A model generated the notes under the pieces. It did not search any database. It worked only from the letters and a program-made list of their open reading frames with translations, and was not told where the DNA came from. Shown one piece after another: positions 52,899 through 60,686 of a stretch of DNA of 64,000 bases. Position 1 is the stretch's first letter; each line of letters opens with the position of its first letter. Source of the stretch: Anaerolineales bacterium UBA2181 (GTDB lineage: Bacteria > Chloroflexota > Anaerolineae > Promineifilales > UBA4811); assembly GCA_002328075.1 (NCBI GenBank), contig DCVT01000062.1:1-64000 (forward strand), written 5' to 3'. Made by a program: the position numbers and the translations under genes.

Positions 52899-53102
52899 CT
52901 AGATTCCCGCCAGCCGTCGTTCGGTTTCGTCAACCGTTGCGCCGATCAGAACCAATAGCTGATCAAGCTCGGTCACTTTGACGCTCCTGCCCCACGCCCG
53001 CTCGCCTGAGTCCCATCGGAAGCCATTGGCCTTCAGGGTCTCGCGCTCGTCGTAGCAATTGTACGCTGCGACGCTCTGTACGGGGCTCAATCTGATGTTC
53101 AT
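52899..53102 (-). CDS. Small phage protein
   Basis: A 67-residue protein behind GGAGACGGAG, reading YDERETLKANGFRWDSGERAWGR. Its middle is similar to small phage proteins of unknown role. First gene after the promoter at 53139-53167. Confidence 0.55.
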   Translation of the reverse strand: MNIRLSPVQSVAAYNCYDERETLKANGFRWDSGERAWGRSVKVTELDQLLVLIGATVDETERRLAGI

Positions 53103-53138
53103 CTCCGTCTCCTGTGTCCTGTCTGATTAACTGATGAT

Positions 53139-53167
53139 AGTATAGCCTATTGCTATACGCTTGTCAA
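53139..53167 (-). promoter_or_regulatory. Consensus leftward promoter
   Basis: On the minus strand TTGACA (53162-53167) and TATACT (53139-53144) are 17 bases apart. Transcribes the two small genes 53102 to 52513. Confidence 0.8.
53141..53157. promoter_or_regulatory. Operator palindrome inside the promoter spacer
   Basis: TATAGC-CTATT-GCTATA has perfect 6-bp arms and lies between the -35 and -10 boxes, so a bound repressor would block polymerase. Confidence 0.6.
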
Positions 53168-53230
53168 GGGGTTTTGACACGAGTTTTGGAAATTGGTCAG
53201 GGAAAGCCCCGGCTCAGGCGACGGCCGGGG

Positions 53231-54430
53231 CTATAGGTTCAGGGGTGAGGTGGGGCCATTGTGCCAGGCTGCCAGTCTATCCAGTTCTAGGCGCTTTCTG
53301 GCCTGGTCGTATAGGTAGGGCCATGAGAGGTCGCAGCCGGCGGCGTCCCGGCCCAGGTTACGTGCTACCAGTAGCGTTGTGCCGCTGCCGCAGAATGGGT
53401 CGAGAACGGTGGCGGGAATGGGATCGGAAGGTGGGCATGGGCAGGAGGGTCGCCAACCAGCCTCGCGGACGTCCGGCGGCGTCCAGAACCATCCGCTCTG
53501 CTGCGGGGGTGTGCCGACATGACCAACTCTGCCACGGCGTTCTTTAATTGGCGTTGAATGGCTGGTTTTTTCCACTACCCTCTCCCAGGGCCTGCCGCAC
53601 GCTGGGCAGACGCCGCGCTCGCTTGTGCCCGCCTTGATACACGACTCGACGAGCGCGGGCGGGAAGGTGGCAAAGTGTGCGCCCTTATAGGGCTGCGTAG
53701 CGATAGTCCAGACGGTGCGGCGGTTGCGGGTAGCCTGTATCTGCCACTGATTATCGTTTCCCCGTGGCCCATTGGAGTCACGGTAGGATAATCGAGCGGA
53801 TCGCTTGTAGCCATTTCCGCTGGCATGATCCGATACGCTACGTTCCTTGATCGCCTCCTGGTCATAGTAATATCGCTGGCTCTTCGTCAGCAGAAACACG
53901 TACTCATGCGCCTTTGTCGGTCGGTCCGTCACGCTCTCGGGCATGGGATTCGGCTTGGCCCAAATGATGTCAGAGCGGAGGTACCAGCCGTCGGCTTGCA
54001 GGGCAAACGCTACGCGCCACGGGATGCCAACGAGGTTTTTCGGCTTGAGGCCGCATCTGTGCTTATTCATGGACATTGATGATTCTGCTGCGGCGCGTTC
54101 GCTGCTTGGGTTAGCTTGGAACCCGCCGACTTTACGCCGGTCGCCTGGGTTGCTAACATAAGAGTCCCCGATCACCAGCCAGAATGTTCCGTCGTCACGT
54201 AGCACCCGCCACACTTCTCCTGCCCACTGTCTTGTATGGCAGACGTAGCAGGCACCGCAGCTATCGCCTGTTGCCCATCCAAGGCAGTCGTGCCGCGACT
54301 CGAGTCCAAGTTGGCCCTCGAGACCATAGTCACGCAGGCCCCAGTATGGCGGGCTGGTCACGATGCAGTGTACTGACTGATCAGCCAGCGGTATTCGCAT
54401 CGCATCACAATTCAGGAGTAAGAGACTCAT
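53231..54430 (-). CDS. DNA methyltransferase (SPPY type)
   Basis: A 399-residue DNA methyltransferase with beta-class order: catalytic TSPPYWGLRDY at about 25-35, then SAM motif LDPFCGSGTT near 343. SPPY is typical of N4-cytosine or some N6-adenine enzymes. A CPACGRPWERV segment may bind zinc. No cognate restriction enzyme is visible. Protection of phage DNA against host restriction is likely. GGAG precedes the ATG. Confidence 0.88.
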   Translation of the reverse strand: MSLLLLNCDAMRIPLADQSVHCIVTSPPYWGLRDYGLEGQLGLESRHDCLGWATGDSCGACYVCHTRQWAGEVWRVLRDDGTFWLVIGDSYVSNPGDRRKVGGFQANPSSERAAAESSMSMNKHRCGLKPKNLVGIPWRVAFALQADGWYLRSDIIWAKPNPMPESVTDRPTKAHEYVFLLTKSQRYYYDQEAIKERSVSDHASGNGYKRSARLSYRDSNGPRGNDNQWQIQATRNRRTVWTIATQPYKGAHFATFPPALVESCIKAGTSERGVCPACGRPWERVVEKTSHSTPIKERRGRVGHVGTPPQQSGWFWTPPDVREAGWRPSCPCPPSDPIPATVLDPFCGSGTTLLVARNLGRDAAGCDLSWPYLYDQARKRLELDRLAAWHNGPTSPLNL

Positions 54431-54433
54431 CGT

Positions 54434-54700
54434 TTAGGCTCCGACGGCCGCCATCGCCTCTTCCACATCCCTCACCACCGCCACCTGGCCTTGCCAGTTG
54501 CGGTGCCAGATGCGCTGATGGACTGTCAGCCGGCCCGCCGCTGACTTGACCTCCAGCAGCAGGTTTCGTCCGTCCGGCGTCCCGACCAGCAGGTCAGGCA
54601 CGCCACCGCCGACGGCGTGGAGACACTCGACGGTGCAGCCCGCGGCGCGGAGGGCGGCGACGATGCCGGCCTGGTTGGTGTCCACCCGGTGTGCGGTCAT
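54434..54700 (-). CDS. VRR-NUC-domain nuclease
   Basis: An 88-residue PD-(D/E)xK nuclease of the VRR-NUC kind: GGGVPDLLVGTPDGRNLLLEVK holds the PD...ExK core, and a late Gln-containing helix follows. Phage members act on branched or single-strand/duplex junction DNA in replication or recombination. Confidence 0.82.
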   Translation of the reverse strand: MTAHRVDTNQAGIVAALRAAGCTVECLHAVGGGVPDLLVGTPDGRNLLLEVKSAAGRLTVHQRIWHRNWQGQVAVVRDVEEAMAAVGA

Positions 54701-54734
54701 GTTTCCTCCTCAGTCCCGTGGAACTCTGGGTCGC

Positions 54735-55058
54735 TCATCCTTCCACTCCCGGCGGCAACCCGCCCAACGATTTCCACCAGTCGGGGGCCATCGCCCAATT
54801 GCCCCACCAGCACGTTGTTATGCCAAGGTCAGAATCGCTTTTATACAACACCCGAACCATCTTTCCTGTCCCTCTTTCTATACCTTGATACCATGCTGCA
54901 ACCCACTGGCCTTGTTCTGGCTTATCGTCTTCCGGCTTACACCAACCGCTTGCCTTCAGCAGCTTCAACGCCTGATTGATTCGCATGGTGGCAGTTAGCA
55001 ATTGCCCGGCCTGAATATCGGCCAGGGCCAAGGTGAGGTGTCTGCGGACATCGTTCAT
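54735..55058 (-). CDS. Phage protein of unknown function
   Basis: A 107-residue protein with a helical start and Trp-rich ITTCWWGNWAMAPDWWKSL end. ATGA overlap with the gene upstream. No domain recognised. Confidence 0.55.
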   Translation of the reverse strand: MNDVRRHLTLALADIQAGQLLTATMRINQALKLLKASGWCKPEDDKPEQGQWVAAWYQGIERGTGKMVRVLYKSDSDLGITTCWWGNWAMAPDWWKSLGGLPPGVEG

Positions 55059-55297
55059 TCTACCCCCGCCTTTCGCAGCGCCTCCTGTGCCAGCCTCCAG
55101 GTGCAGTCGTCGTCGTGACGCTCTGGATTGTCGGTTCCATCCAGGTCATAGCCACTCCAGGCAACATCGCAGTACCGACACCGCATACCGCCCAGGCCCC
55201 ACGGTTCCCATAGCGGCCCGACGGCCCGCAGCGCCGCGACCATCTCGGGGATAGCGGCAATCGCCAGCCTCTCGTCCAGTTCGTTATTCTCGCTCAT
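55055..55297 (-). CDS. Small protein with putative zinc site
   Basis: An 80-residue protein: MRCRYCDVAW then HDDDCTW gives a CxxC...HxxxC pattern. The opening MSENNELDERLA repeats that of the next gene upstream (MSGNDELDKQLA), suggesting a shared N-terminal segment. ATGA overlaps both sides. Confidence 0.6.
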   Translation of the reverse strand: MSENNELDERLAIAAIPEMVAALRAVGPLWEPWGLGGMRCRYCDVAWSGYDLDGTDNPERHDDDCTWRLAQEALRKAGVE

Positions 55298-55626
55298 TCT
55301 GCCTCCAGTGCCGCGATCATCGCTTTTACCAGTGCCTCGCTCCTGTTAGTGGCATAGACATGGACGGAAACGTCCGCTGGCCAGTTCAAAAAGGTGGCAC
55401 ACCACCTAGGCGCTGATTCTTCACCAAGACTGTAATCGCACCAAAATACCCATCCCTTCTGCACCATCTTGTCTACAGCGCGGAAGCAGTCGCGGTCGTC
55501 CGATAGAAAGGAAAGCGGCTGCCACTCCTCTTGCATCTGATTCCAGCGCCAGAAATCATGGCTGTACTCTGGCTCCGGCTCCAGCAGCCGCGCCAGTTGC
55601 TTGTCCAGTTCGTCATTCCCGCTCAT
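55294..55626 (-). CDS. Phage protein of unknown function
   Basis: A 110-residue protein (KMVQKGWVFWCDYSLGEES; VYATNRSEALVKAMIAALE) of the kind that looks like DUF2591-type phage proteins. Coupled by ATGA to the downstream gene. Confidence 0.55.
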   Translation of the reverse strand: MSGNDELDKQLARLLEPEPEYSHDFWRWNQMQEEWQPLSFLSDDRDCFRAVDKMVQKGWVFWCDYSLGEESAPRWCATFLNWPADVSVHVYATNRSEALVKAMIAALEAE

Positions 55627-55645
55627 GTTGTCTCCTCACCAAGTG

Positions 55646-56599
55646 TCAGCGGTCAGTGTTCTTTAGCTCTTTCGCAACGTAGCGGAGTGCGATGACCAGC
55701 GGGCAGTCACGACAGAGTGCGGTCAGATCTCGCAGGTTGCAGCTGGCGCAGGAATCGGCCGCTCCGTGGGCTAGGATGGTCCAGGCAAGGTTGTGGCCGT
55801 TCATCCGCTCAGTGGCCGGGCAGGCAGCGCAGGCCTCGGCGAGCGATTGTCGCAGGGCCTGGGGGCTGATGGTCGCGTGGGCGCCGGGGGTGTCGCGGGT
55901 TCCGATAAACCCGAGCGCCGGACCGGCTGGATCCTGGCCGGCGCGCTCTTCCTCTGCACGGTCCTGCAACGTGTTTGAGATCCGGGTACACGCCCCCTTG
56001 ATGGAGCGGACGCTGGTGTGGCCCATGGCGAACCGTTTAGCGGCCTGCACCCGGACGGGACCGGCCGGGAGGGTCAGGAGGGGAGTGGCGGCTCCGAGGG
56101 GCAGCATCTCGTGGGCAACCAGGTCCTGGATGGGCTCCTCCAGCGCGATCCAGGCGAGGCGCAGCCGGATGCGGTTGGTCGAGATCCCGGTGAGCCGGGC
56201 AAGCTTGGCGATGTCCATCTGCATATCGGGCTGGAGTAGGATGCGCTGGTAGTGCTGGCCTTCTGAGATTGGGTCAGGGTCAAACCGGACCGCGTTCTCG
56301 ACGGCCATGTCGAGCAACTGATCAGCCTCGGAACGCTGGCGCACTAGCACGGGGACAACCGGCGCGGCATCGCCGAGGGTGCGCAGAGCGGCGAGGCGCA
56401 GGTTCCCAGCGACCACATAGTACGCAGGGGGGGTCTCTGGTAGTGGGTCAGTGATAGCGACGACCACCAGGGGCTGGAGGATGCCCCGCTCTCGTATCGA
56501 TTCGGCCATCTGCCGGACCTGCTCGGCCGGGTAGACCCGCCGCATGTTGCGCGGGTGAAGTGTGAGCCACTTATGGTGACGGTGGTGCAATACGTCCAC
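55646..56599 (-). CDS. ParB-like protein with Cys-rich C-terminus
   Basis: About 317 residues from GTG 56599, chosen for AGGAG just upstream; ATG 56632 or 56665 would extend into the upstream gene. ParB-type features: RQMAESIRERGILQPLVVV, YYVVAGNLRLAALRTLG, ENAVRFDPDPISEG and an HTH (IAKLARLTGISTNRIRLRL). The C-terminal CAACPATER, CASCNL and CRDCP cluster may bind zinc or Fe-S. Third ParB-like gene in this phage. Confidence 0.72.
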   Translation of the reverse strand: MDVLHHRHHKWLTLHPRNMRRVYPAEQVRQMAESIRERGILQPLVVVAITDPLPETPPAYYVVAGNLRLAALRTLGDAAPVVPVLVRQRSEADQLLDMAVENAVRFDPDPISEGQHYQRILLQPDMQMDIAKLARLTGISTNRIRLRLAWIALEEPIQDLVAHEMLPLGAATPLLTLPAGPVRVQAAKRFAMGHTSVRSIKGACTRISNTLQDRAEEERAGQDPAGPALGFIGTRDTPGAHATISPQALRQSLAEACAACPATERMNGHNLAWTILAHGAADSCASCNLRDLTALCRDCPLVIALRYVAKELKNTDR

Positions 56600-56616
56600 T
56601 GGGTTTCTCCTGATGA

Positions 56617-56814
56617 TTACGTGCGTTCCCATGCGCCTAGCCGTTCGGCATACGTGCGTTCCCATGCGCCTATCAGTTCGGCGCCGGTCTTTTGCTCGGC
56701 GATGAATTGCTCCACGCCGTCTTTCAGGAGGTCGGCCAGTCTCCGTGCGTCGGCGTATTCGTTAGCCTTGATTAGTATGGCGAGGTTGTTGGTCTTGAAC
56801 CAGTGTGTGCTCAT
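56617..56814 (-). CDS. Small protein with AWERT repeats
   Basis: A 65-residue protein whose C-terminus carries two AWERT units 11 residues apart. A 33-bp direct DNA repeat underlies them. Unknown function. Confidence 0.55.
   Translation of the reverse strand: MSTHWFKTNNLAILIKANEYADARRLADLLKDGVEQFIAEQKTGAELIGAWERTYAERLGAWERT
56618..56672. repeat. 22-bp direct repeat (33-bp period) at a gene junction
   Basis: TACGTGCGTTCCCATGCGCC plus TA occurs at 56618-56639 and 56651-56672. One copy contains the stop codon of the small gene and possible starts of the parB-like gene. Confidence 0.8.
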
Positions 56815-56870
56815 TTCTGCATCTCCTGTTCAATGTGGGGGCCCGTGGCGGTCCGGGCAGATGTGCTCGG

Positions 56871-57074
56871 TCATGCGGCAGCCTCCCGGGACCCTTTCGG
56901 GTATCGCTTCAGCGCGTCGGAGATCGCCTTGCGGAGCGCGAGCAGCTCGGTGCGCGTCAGGCCAGCGAACCGCTTGTTGGGGATGGTGGACATCACCGAA
57001 GCGTCCACCATGATCCCGTCGTCGCCGTAGTCAATGTCAAACCTCCAGTCAAGCCGCCATTCGTAGATGCTCAT
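56871..57074 (-). CDS. Small phage protein
   Basis: A 67-residue acidic protein beginning MSIYEWRLDWRFDIDYGDDG. ATG 57074 follows GGGAGGAGG. The C-terminal helix is RTELLALRKAISDAL. Unknown function. Confidence 0.6.
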   Translation of the reverse strand: MSIYEWRLDWRFDIDYGDDGIMVDASVMSTIPNKRFAGLTRTELLALRKAISDALKRYPKGSREAAA

Positions 57075-57099
57075 GCGGTAGCCTCCTCCCGTTCCGGGC

Positions 57100-57321
57100 T
57101 CACTGGTCCGGATCGTCCGGATTGGCTGCATCGGACCAATACACCCGGCCGGTCATCTGCACCAGGTCCCAAATGCCCCGCGCCCGCGCCTCCCGGCGTA
57201 TCAGCCGCCGGATCGTGCTACACCGGCTCCCGCTGTCGTCTCGGGCCATCACGTCCAGGGCTGCCCGGTCCGCCTCGGTAAGCACCACCATAAAACGTTC
57301 GCTGTATTCCGTTGTACTCAT
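57100..57321 (-). CDS. Small regulator-like protein
   Basis: A 73-residue protein. The opening MSTTEYSERFMVVLTEADRAALDVM and CSTIRRLIRREARARG suggest an RHH-type DNA-binding fold. Possible early regulator. Confidence 0.6.
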   Translation of the reverse strand: MSTTEYSERFMVVLTEADRAALDVMARDDSGSRCSTIRRLIRREARARGIWDLVQMTGRVYWSDAANPDDPDQ

Positions 57322-57363
57322 TTCTCACCTCCGCAATCCAAAACGAAAAGCCGGCCCCCGTTG

Positions 57364-58293
57364 TTACCTGGGTGACCGGTGGTTGAGTGGTTCATGGTTG
57401 GTCCTCGGGTTGACAGAAGCAGTGCGAGCACAGGCCCCCAGGCGATCGAGCCTCACCCATCCGGATCTCGAAACCTGGAACTCGTCGAACGGGATATGCT
57501 TGTACCACCAGAGTCTTGACCAGTACTTGCTGAAACGCTTAAGTTCGCGGCTGGTCCAAGCTGGGGCAACGTACTCGTTTCGCCGGCTAGCGTCCAGCGG
57601 CTGGTAGCGCATTGGGTTGGGGAACGATCCATGAGACCAGACCGTTGTCAGCCGGTAGAGCGCATCGGCCGGCGTATCCTTGTAACCGATCAGCACGTAC
57701 ACGTGAATTTTACGTGCTGGTATCCCGGCATCGCGCAGGATCTGGTAGGCCGCCAGGAATTGCCTCTCCATGCCGGTATCATCCCAGGCAAGGCGCACGC
57801 AGTGGAGGTCCAGCTCGGCCAGGCGGCCGGCGTGATAACTGGTCAACAGTCGCGCGTCTAGGCCCTGGTTGAAGTCCACGCCTGGTATTGGTTTCAGACG
57901 GTCGATCACCCGGTCAAAGTGGGCCCGGCTACAGGCTAGGAGGTTGTTGTCACAGACAATCGGGTGCGGCTCCCAGTCGGACAGTTCGACTAGATCACCC
58001 TCGATCTTTGGCACAGCACAGAATGGACAATGACGGATGCAGCCCCGGCTTGTGAACGTGGCATCAGGGTTATGATGCGCCAGCGCATCGACCCCACCGC
58101 CGATCTCTGCAACCGATGACAGAAAGGTCGGGTTGATTGCCACCGCTGGCCCGCCAGCGCGAACATGGTATCCCTGCTGTCTCAACCAGACGGCGCGACT
58201 ATAGGCGCGTTGCAATTGCCATGAGAAAACCACAGACAGGTATGCGATGTCACCATCTGTCCACTCGACCAGGCCGCCAGACCAGCTTGTCAC
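57364..58293 (-). CDS. Radical SAM protein of the early region
   Basis: A 309-residue enzyme with Cys85-x3-Cys89-x2-Cys92 (SRGCIRHCPFCAVPKIEG), then HPIVCDNNLLACSRAHFD and GLDARLLT. GTG 58293 follows GAGGG. It resembles a group of phage radical SAM proteins of unknown substrate. Candidates are nucleic-acid modification or a defence function. Confidence 0.78.
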   Translation of the reverse strand: MTSWSGGLVEWTDGDIAYLSVVFSWQLQRAYSRAVWLRQQGYHVRAGGPAVAINPTFLSSVAEIGGGVDALAHHNPDATFTSRGCIRHCPFCAVPKIEGDLVELSDWEPHPIVCDNNLLACSRAHFDRVIDRLKPIPGVDFNQGLDARLLTSYHAGRLAELDLHCVRLAWDDTGMERQFLAAYQILRDAGIPARKIHVYVLIGYKDTPADALYRLTTVWSHGSFPNPMRYQPLDASRRNEYVAPAWTSRELKRFSKYWSRLWWYKHIPFDEFQVSRSGWVRLDRLGACARTASVNPRTNHEPLNHRSPR

Positions 58294-58318
58294 TGCTGTT
58301 CCCTCGCCTCCGACTTTG

Positions 58319-58564
58319 TCACCGTTGCTCTTGTTCTATCTCTAGCCGCACTGACGGTGGGGCACTATCCGAGTATGGCTTGAAGCACCAGTATTTGCCA
58401 TCTACCCGAATGGAGTCCCTATATCCTAACAGGGCGCAGTCTTCCAGTGTCCGCCAGTCCCTGGCTACCACTCGCGCTGCATCCATTATGACAAATGCCG
58501 TCCATGCAAACATCACTACCATGAGAATAACTAGCAGCAACCCCATCCATTCTTCAGCGTCCAT
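58319..58564 (-). CDS. Small membrane protein
   Basis: An 81-residue protein with one membrane segment (about 8-28, LLLVILMVVMFAWTAFVIM). Overlaps the gene upstream. Confidence 0.6.
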   Translation of the reverse strand: MDAEEWMGLLLVILMVVMFAWTAFVIMDAARVVARDWRTLEDCALLGYRDSIRVDGKYWCFKPYSDSAPPSVRLEIEQEQR

Positions 58565-58988
58565 CTTGGTCCTCGGGTTGACAGATGCAGGGCCGACAGA
58601 AGCAGTGCGAGCAAAGACCCCAGTCGCGGGCCTGTTTGAGCCAATAGGATTTTTCGACCTCGTCGGGAGCGTTTCCGTTTCGGAGGTCGGTCTTTGCGGC
58701 CGCGATCACCTCGCCGGGTGACGGGAAAAAGCGGCCGGTTAGCGCGTAGGCCTGAACGCCGTGGCGGATGATCTCGATGGGCCAGGACCGGACGGTGGAC
58801 CTCCAGGCGATCGCCAGGTCATTAATGCGGCGGGCCGCCTGCTGCTCATCGAGATCCCGGACGGTGTAAGGGTAAAAGGTGATCAGAACGCCGATTACCT
58901 GGCGCATCTGATCGAGGGTTGGCTCATGGGGGGCCAGGGAGCGGGACGGATTGGTCGGTGCTATTGCTGCTGTCGACGGTGTTTGCAT
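58554..58988 (-). CDS. Replication-accessory-like protein with Cys-rich tail
   Basis: A 144-residue protein directly after the initiator gene. Helical body (LITFYPYTVRDLDEQQAARRI) and a tail GLCSHCFCRPCICQPE with five Cys in 11 residues. The position suits a helicase loader or replication accessory protein; identity not proven. Confidence 0.6.
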   Translation of the reverse strand: MQTPSTAAIAPTNPSRSLAPHEPTLDQMRQVIGVLITFYPYTVRDLDEQQAARRINDLAIAWRSTVRSWPIEIIRHGVQAYALTGRFFPSPGEVIAAAKTDLRNGNAPDEVEKSYWLKQARDWGLCSHCFCRPCICQPEDQDGR

Positions 58989-59970
58989 TGAGTTTCCTCA
59001 CGATCTCCAGTGGGTCGACCTGGCCGCGAGTGCGGCCGGCTGGTTTGGATCGGCCGGTCGACAGGCAGTATGCCAGGATGTCGCCGGTGGGCGGCCGGCT
59101 GCTGTTTTGCCAGAGCAGCTCAGCAAGCCGGCCGGCACCGCCCACCTGGCGGGCGACGCGGCCGAGATAGCTGTAATCGGGCGGACTCCTCCCCGGGTAG
59201 AGGGCCCGAAACATGGTCTGCAGGGATGCCGGCCGGTTTTTGGCCTGCTCGATGACCTTTAGCCAATCGCAAAAGGCCTCTGGAGGGGGCCCGGGCCCGT
59301 CCGCGTGGGCGGACACCGGCGTACTCGCCGGTGTAGTTACCGTTATGCTACCGTTATCGTTACCGTTACCGTTAGGGGCCAAGGTCACAGTGGGCTCACT
59401 CTGGGCCCACTGTGGGCTCACTGTGGGCTCACTCTGGGCCCACTCTGGGGTCACTCTGGGGTCACTCTGGGCCCACTCTGGGGTCACTGTGGGGTCACTC
59501 TGGGCCCACTCTGGGGTCACTGTGGGGTCACTGTGGGCCCGATCTGAGCTCAGAGTGGGATCGGCGTCGGGGAGGCCGGCATGGCCGTCCCAGTTGTTCT
59601 CTACGATGAGATTGCCTCGGCGGTAGCGCTCCCGGTCTGTCCAGCCTGGGGGAGCGGGGTGCTTGCTGGGCCAGGCAAAGCTAGGGGTCTGGTAGCGCCA
59701 CCAATTGACGAGCTGCACAAAACGAATACCCTCGACCTCGTAGAGCAGGATAGTGCCGACGGTGGCGATGGCGCTGATATCGTCCTCGATGTCGGAGAGG
59801 GTTATATCGTCATACGGGTATATCAGTGATCGGAGCAGGGCGGGATGTCCCTGCAGACGTCCCTGATCATCGGCGTTGGAGATGAGCCCAACGAGGGTGA
59901 GACGCTGCTCCCGATTTAGGCGGGAGGTGGTCTCGGATCGCCAGAATGATGGATCGATCATGCGTCTTGA
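58924..59970 (-). CDS. Phage replication initiator (DnaD/replisome organiser-like) with internal repeat
   Basis: About 348 residues from GTG 59970; ATG 59961 and TTG 60006 are alternatives. The N-terminal domain (RRMIDPSFWRSE, NADDQGRLQGHPALL, YPYDDI) is that of phage replisome organisers. The middle carries five copies of an 11-residue unit S(D/E)PTVTPEWAQ. The C-terminal half has a DnaD-like stretch (ALYPGRSPPDYSYLGRVARQVGG). Like lambda O, the gene holds the probable origin in its centre. Confidence 0.78.
   Translation of the reverse strand, partial: SRRMIDPSFWRSETTSRLNREQRLTLVGLISNADDQGRLQGHPALLRSLIYPYDDITLSDIEDDISAIATVGTILLYEVEGIRFVQLVNWWRYQTPSFAWPSKHPAPPGWTDRERYRRGNLIVENNWDGHAGLPDADPTLSSDRAHSDPTVTPEWAQSDPTVTPEWAQSDPRVTPEWAQSEPTVSPQWAQSEPTVTLAPNGNGNDNGSITVTTPASTPVSAHADGPGPPPEAFCDWLKVIEQAKNRPASLQTMFRALYPGRSPPDYSYLGRVARQVGGAGRLAELLWQNSSRPPTGDILAYCLSTGRSKPAGRTRGQVDPLEIVRKLNANTVDSSNSTDQSVPLPGPP
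59337..59375. repeat. TACCGT hexamer repeats next to the iterons
   Basis: Five near-copies of TACCGT(T) make a simple repeat immediately beside the iteron array. It may be the melting or spacer region of the origin. Confidence 0.5.
59384..59537. repeat. Fourteen 11-bp iterons, candidate replication origin
   Basis: Fourteen adjacent 11-bp units of consensus NYCACTSTGGG fill 154 bp without gaps; CACTCTGGG and CACTGTGGG are the two core variants. The period is one helical turn, so all copies face the same side of the DNA. They lie inside the initiator gene. Confidence 0.85.
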
Positions 59971-60018
59971 CACGGCTGTGACCCCAACGGCCGCCCCGAC
60001 GGACAAGGCGGCCGTTCT

Positions 60019-60255
60019 CTATACCTCTTCCTCCAATGCTCCTGCGTTGACCAGGAGCATGGACAGCTTGCCAGCCAGCTCGATGGTGCTCACCGTGCCG
60101 ACTTTTGCGAACCTACCCTTGGACATTTTTGCGATCACCGGCGCGAAGGCCTTGCGGATCGCAATTTGGTCAGCGCTTGGCAGTTGCTGCCAGGCGGCCA
60201 TGACAGCGACTGTCTTCAGCCGGTCACGGCCACCTGGCGCGTTATCGTCGCTCAC
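60019..60255 (-). CDS. Small phage protein
   Basis: A 78-residue protein with GTG start overlapping the stop of the microprotein upstream. Helical (QIAIRKAFAPVIAKMSKGRFAK split across a turn). Precedes the initiator gene. Confidence 0.6.
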   Translation of the reverse strand: MSDDNAPGGRDRLKTVAVMAAWQQLPSADQIAIRKAFAPVIAKMSKGRFAKVGTVSTIELAGKLSMLLVNAGALEEEV

Positions 60256-60365
60256 AGTCCCACCAAGCCGTAGACCACCTCAAGGCCGCCCATGACAGTC
60301 AGCCAAAACACCGCCAGTAGCATGATTGCCAGCATGATCGCGTCGCGGGTGTCTCTCTCCATCAT
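60252..60365 (-). CDS. 37-residue membrane microprotein
   Basis: ATG 60365 overlaps the upstream stop and the TGA at 60252-60254 overlaps the next GTG, so the frame is coupled on both sides. The product MMERDTRDAIMLAIMLLAV... has one membrane helix (about 10-27). Confidence 0.6.
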   Translation of the reverse strand: MMERDTRDAIMLAIMLLAVFWLTVMGGLEVVYGLVGL

Positions 60366-60493
60366 GCGTCCAGCCATTCGTCGAAGGCCCAGTCACCGCC
60401 ACGGTAGTACTCGTCTTCTTCGTATTCTCGGCGGGCGTCGATATCCGGGTCGTCATCAGGGTTACGGTCGGGTACGTCGTATGGGTTGCTCAT
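60362..60493 (-). CDS. Small acidic protein
   Basis: A 43-residue, Asp/Glu/Tyr-rich protein. ATG 60493 follows GGAGG. It may mimic DNA or bind a basic partner; unknown. Confidence 0.55.
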   Translation of the reverse strand: MSNPYDVPDRNPDDDPDIDARREYEEDEYYRGGDWAFDEWLDA

Positions 60494-60686
60494 CGGTCTT
60501 GGCCTCCAGTTCATCGATCCAGAACTCATAGCAGGCACCGCTGTCGAGCCTGACAGTGGCGCTCTGGCGGGTGAAGGGTAGAACGGGCTCGGTCGGGTGG
60601 ACCTGCAGGACCGTTCCGACGTTCTCAAGTAGCCGGTATTGCGACCGGCCAGCCGGGGTGATGAGAACACGCTGGCCGGCGTTCAT
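60462..60686 (-). CDS. Small SH3/KOW-like protein
   Basis: A 74-residue protein from ATG 60686: MNAGQRVLITPAG and NVGTVLQVHPTEP read as a small beta barrel. It overlaps both neighbours. Unknown function. Confidence 0.55.
   Translation of the reverse strand: MNAGQRVLITPAGRSQYRLLENVGTVLQVHPTEPVLPFTRQSATVRLDSGACYEFWIDELEAKTDEQPIRRTRP

Noticed and set aside
59384..59537. Possible CRISPR array
   Set aside because: Units are contiguous 11-mers with no spacers and no cas genes nearby.
59213..59626. Plus-strand frames reading the iterons as repeated WAHSG units
   Set aside because: Low-complexity translation of the DNA repeat on the strand opposite the initiator gene.
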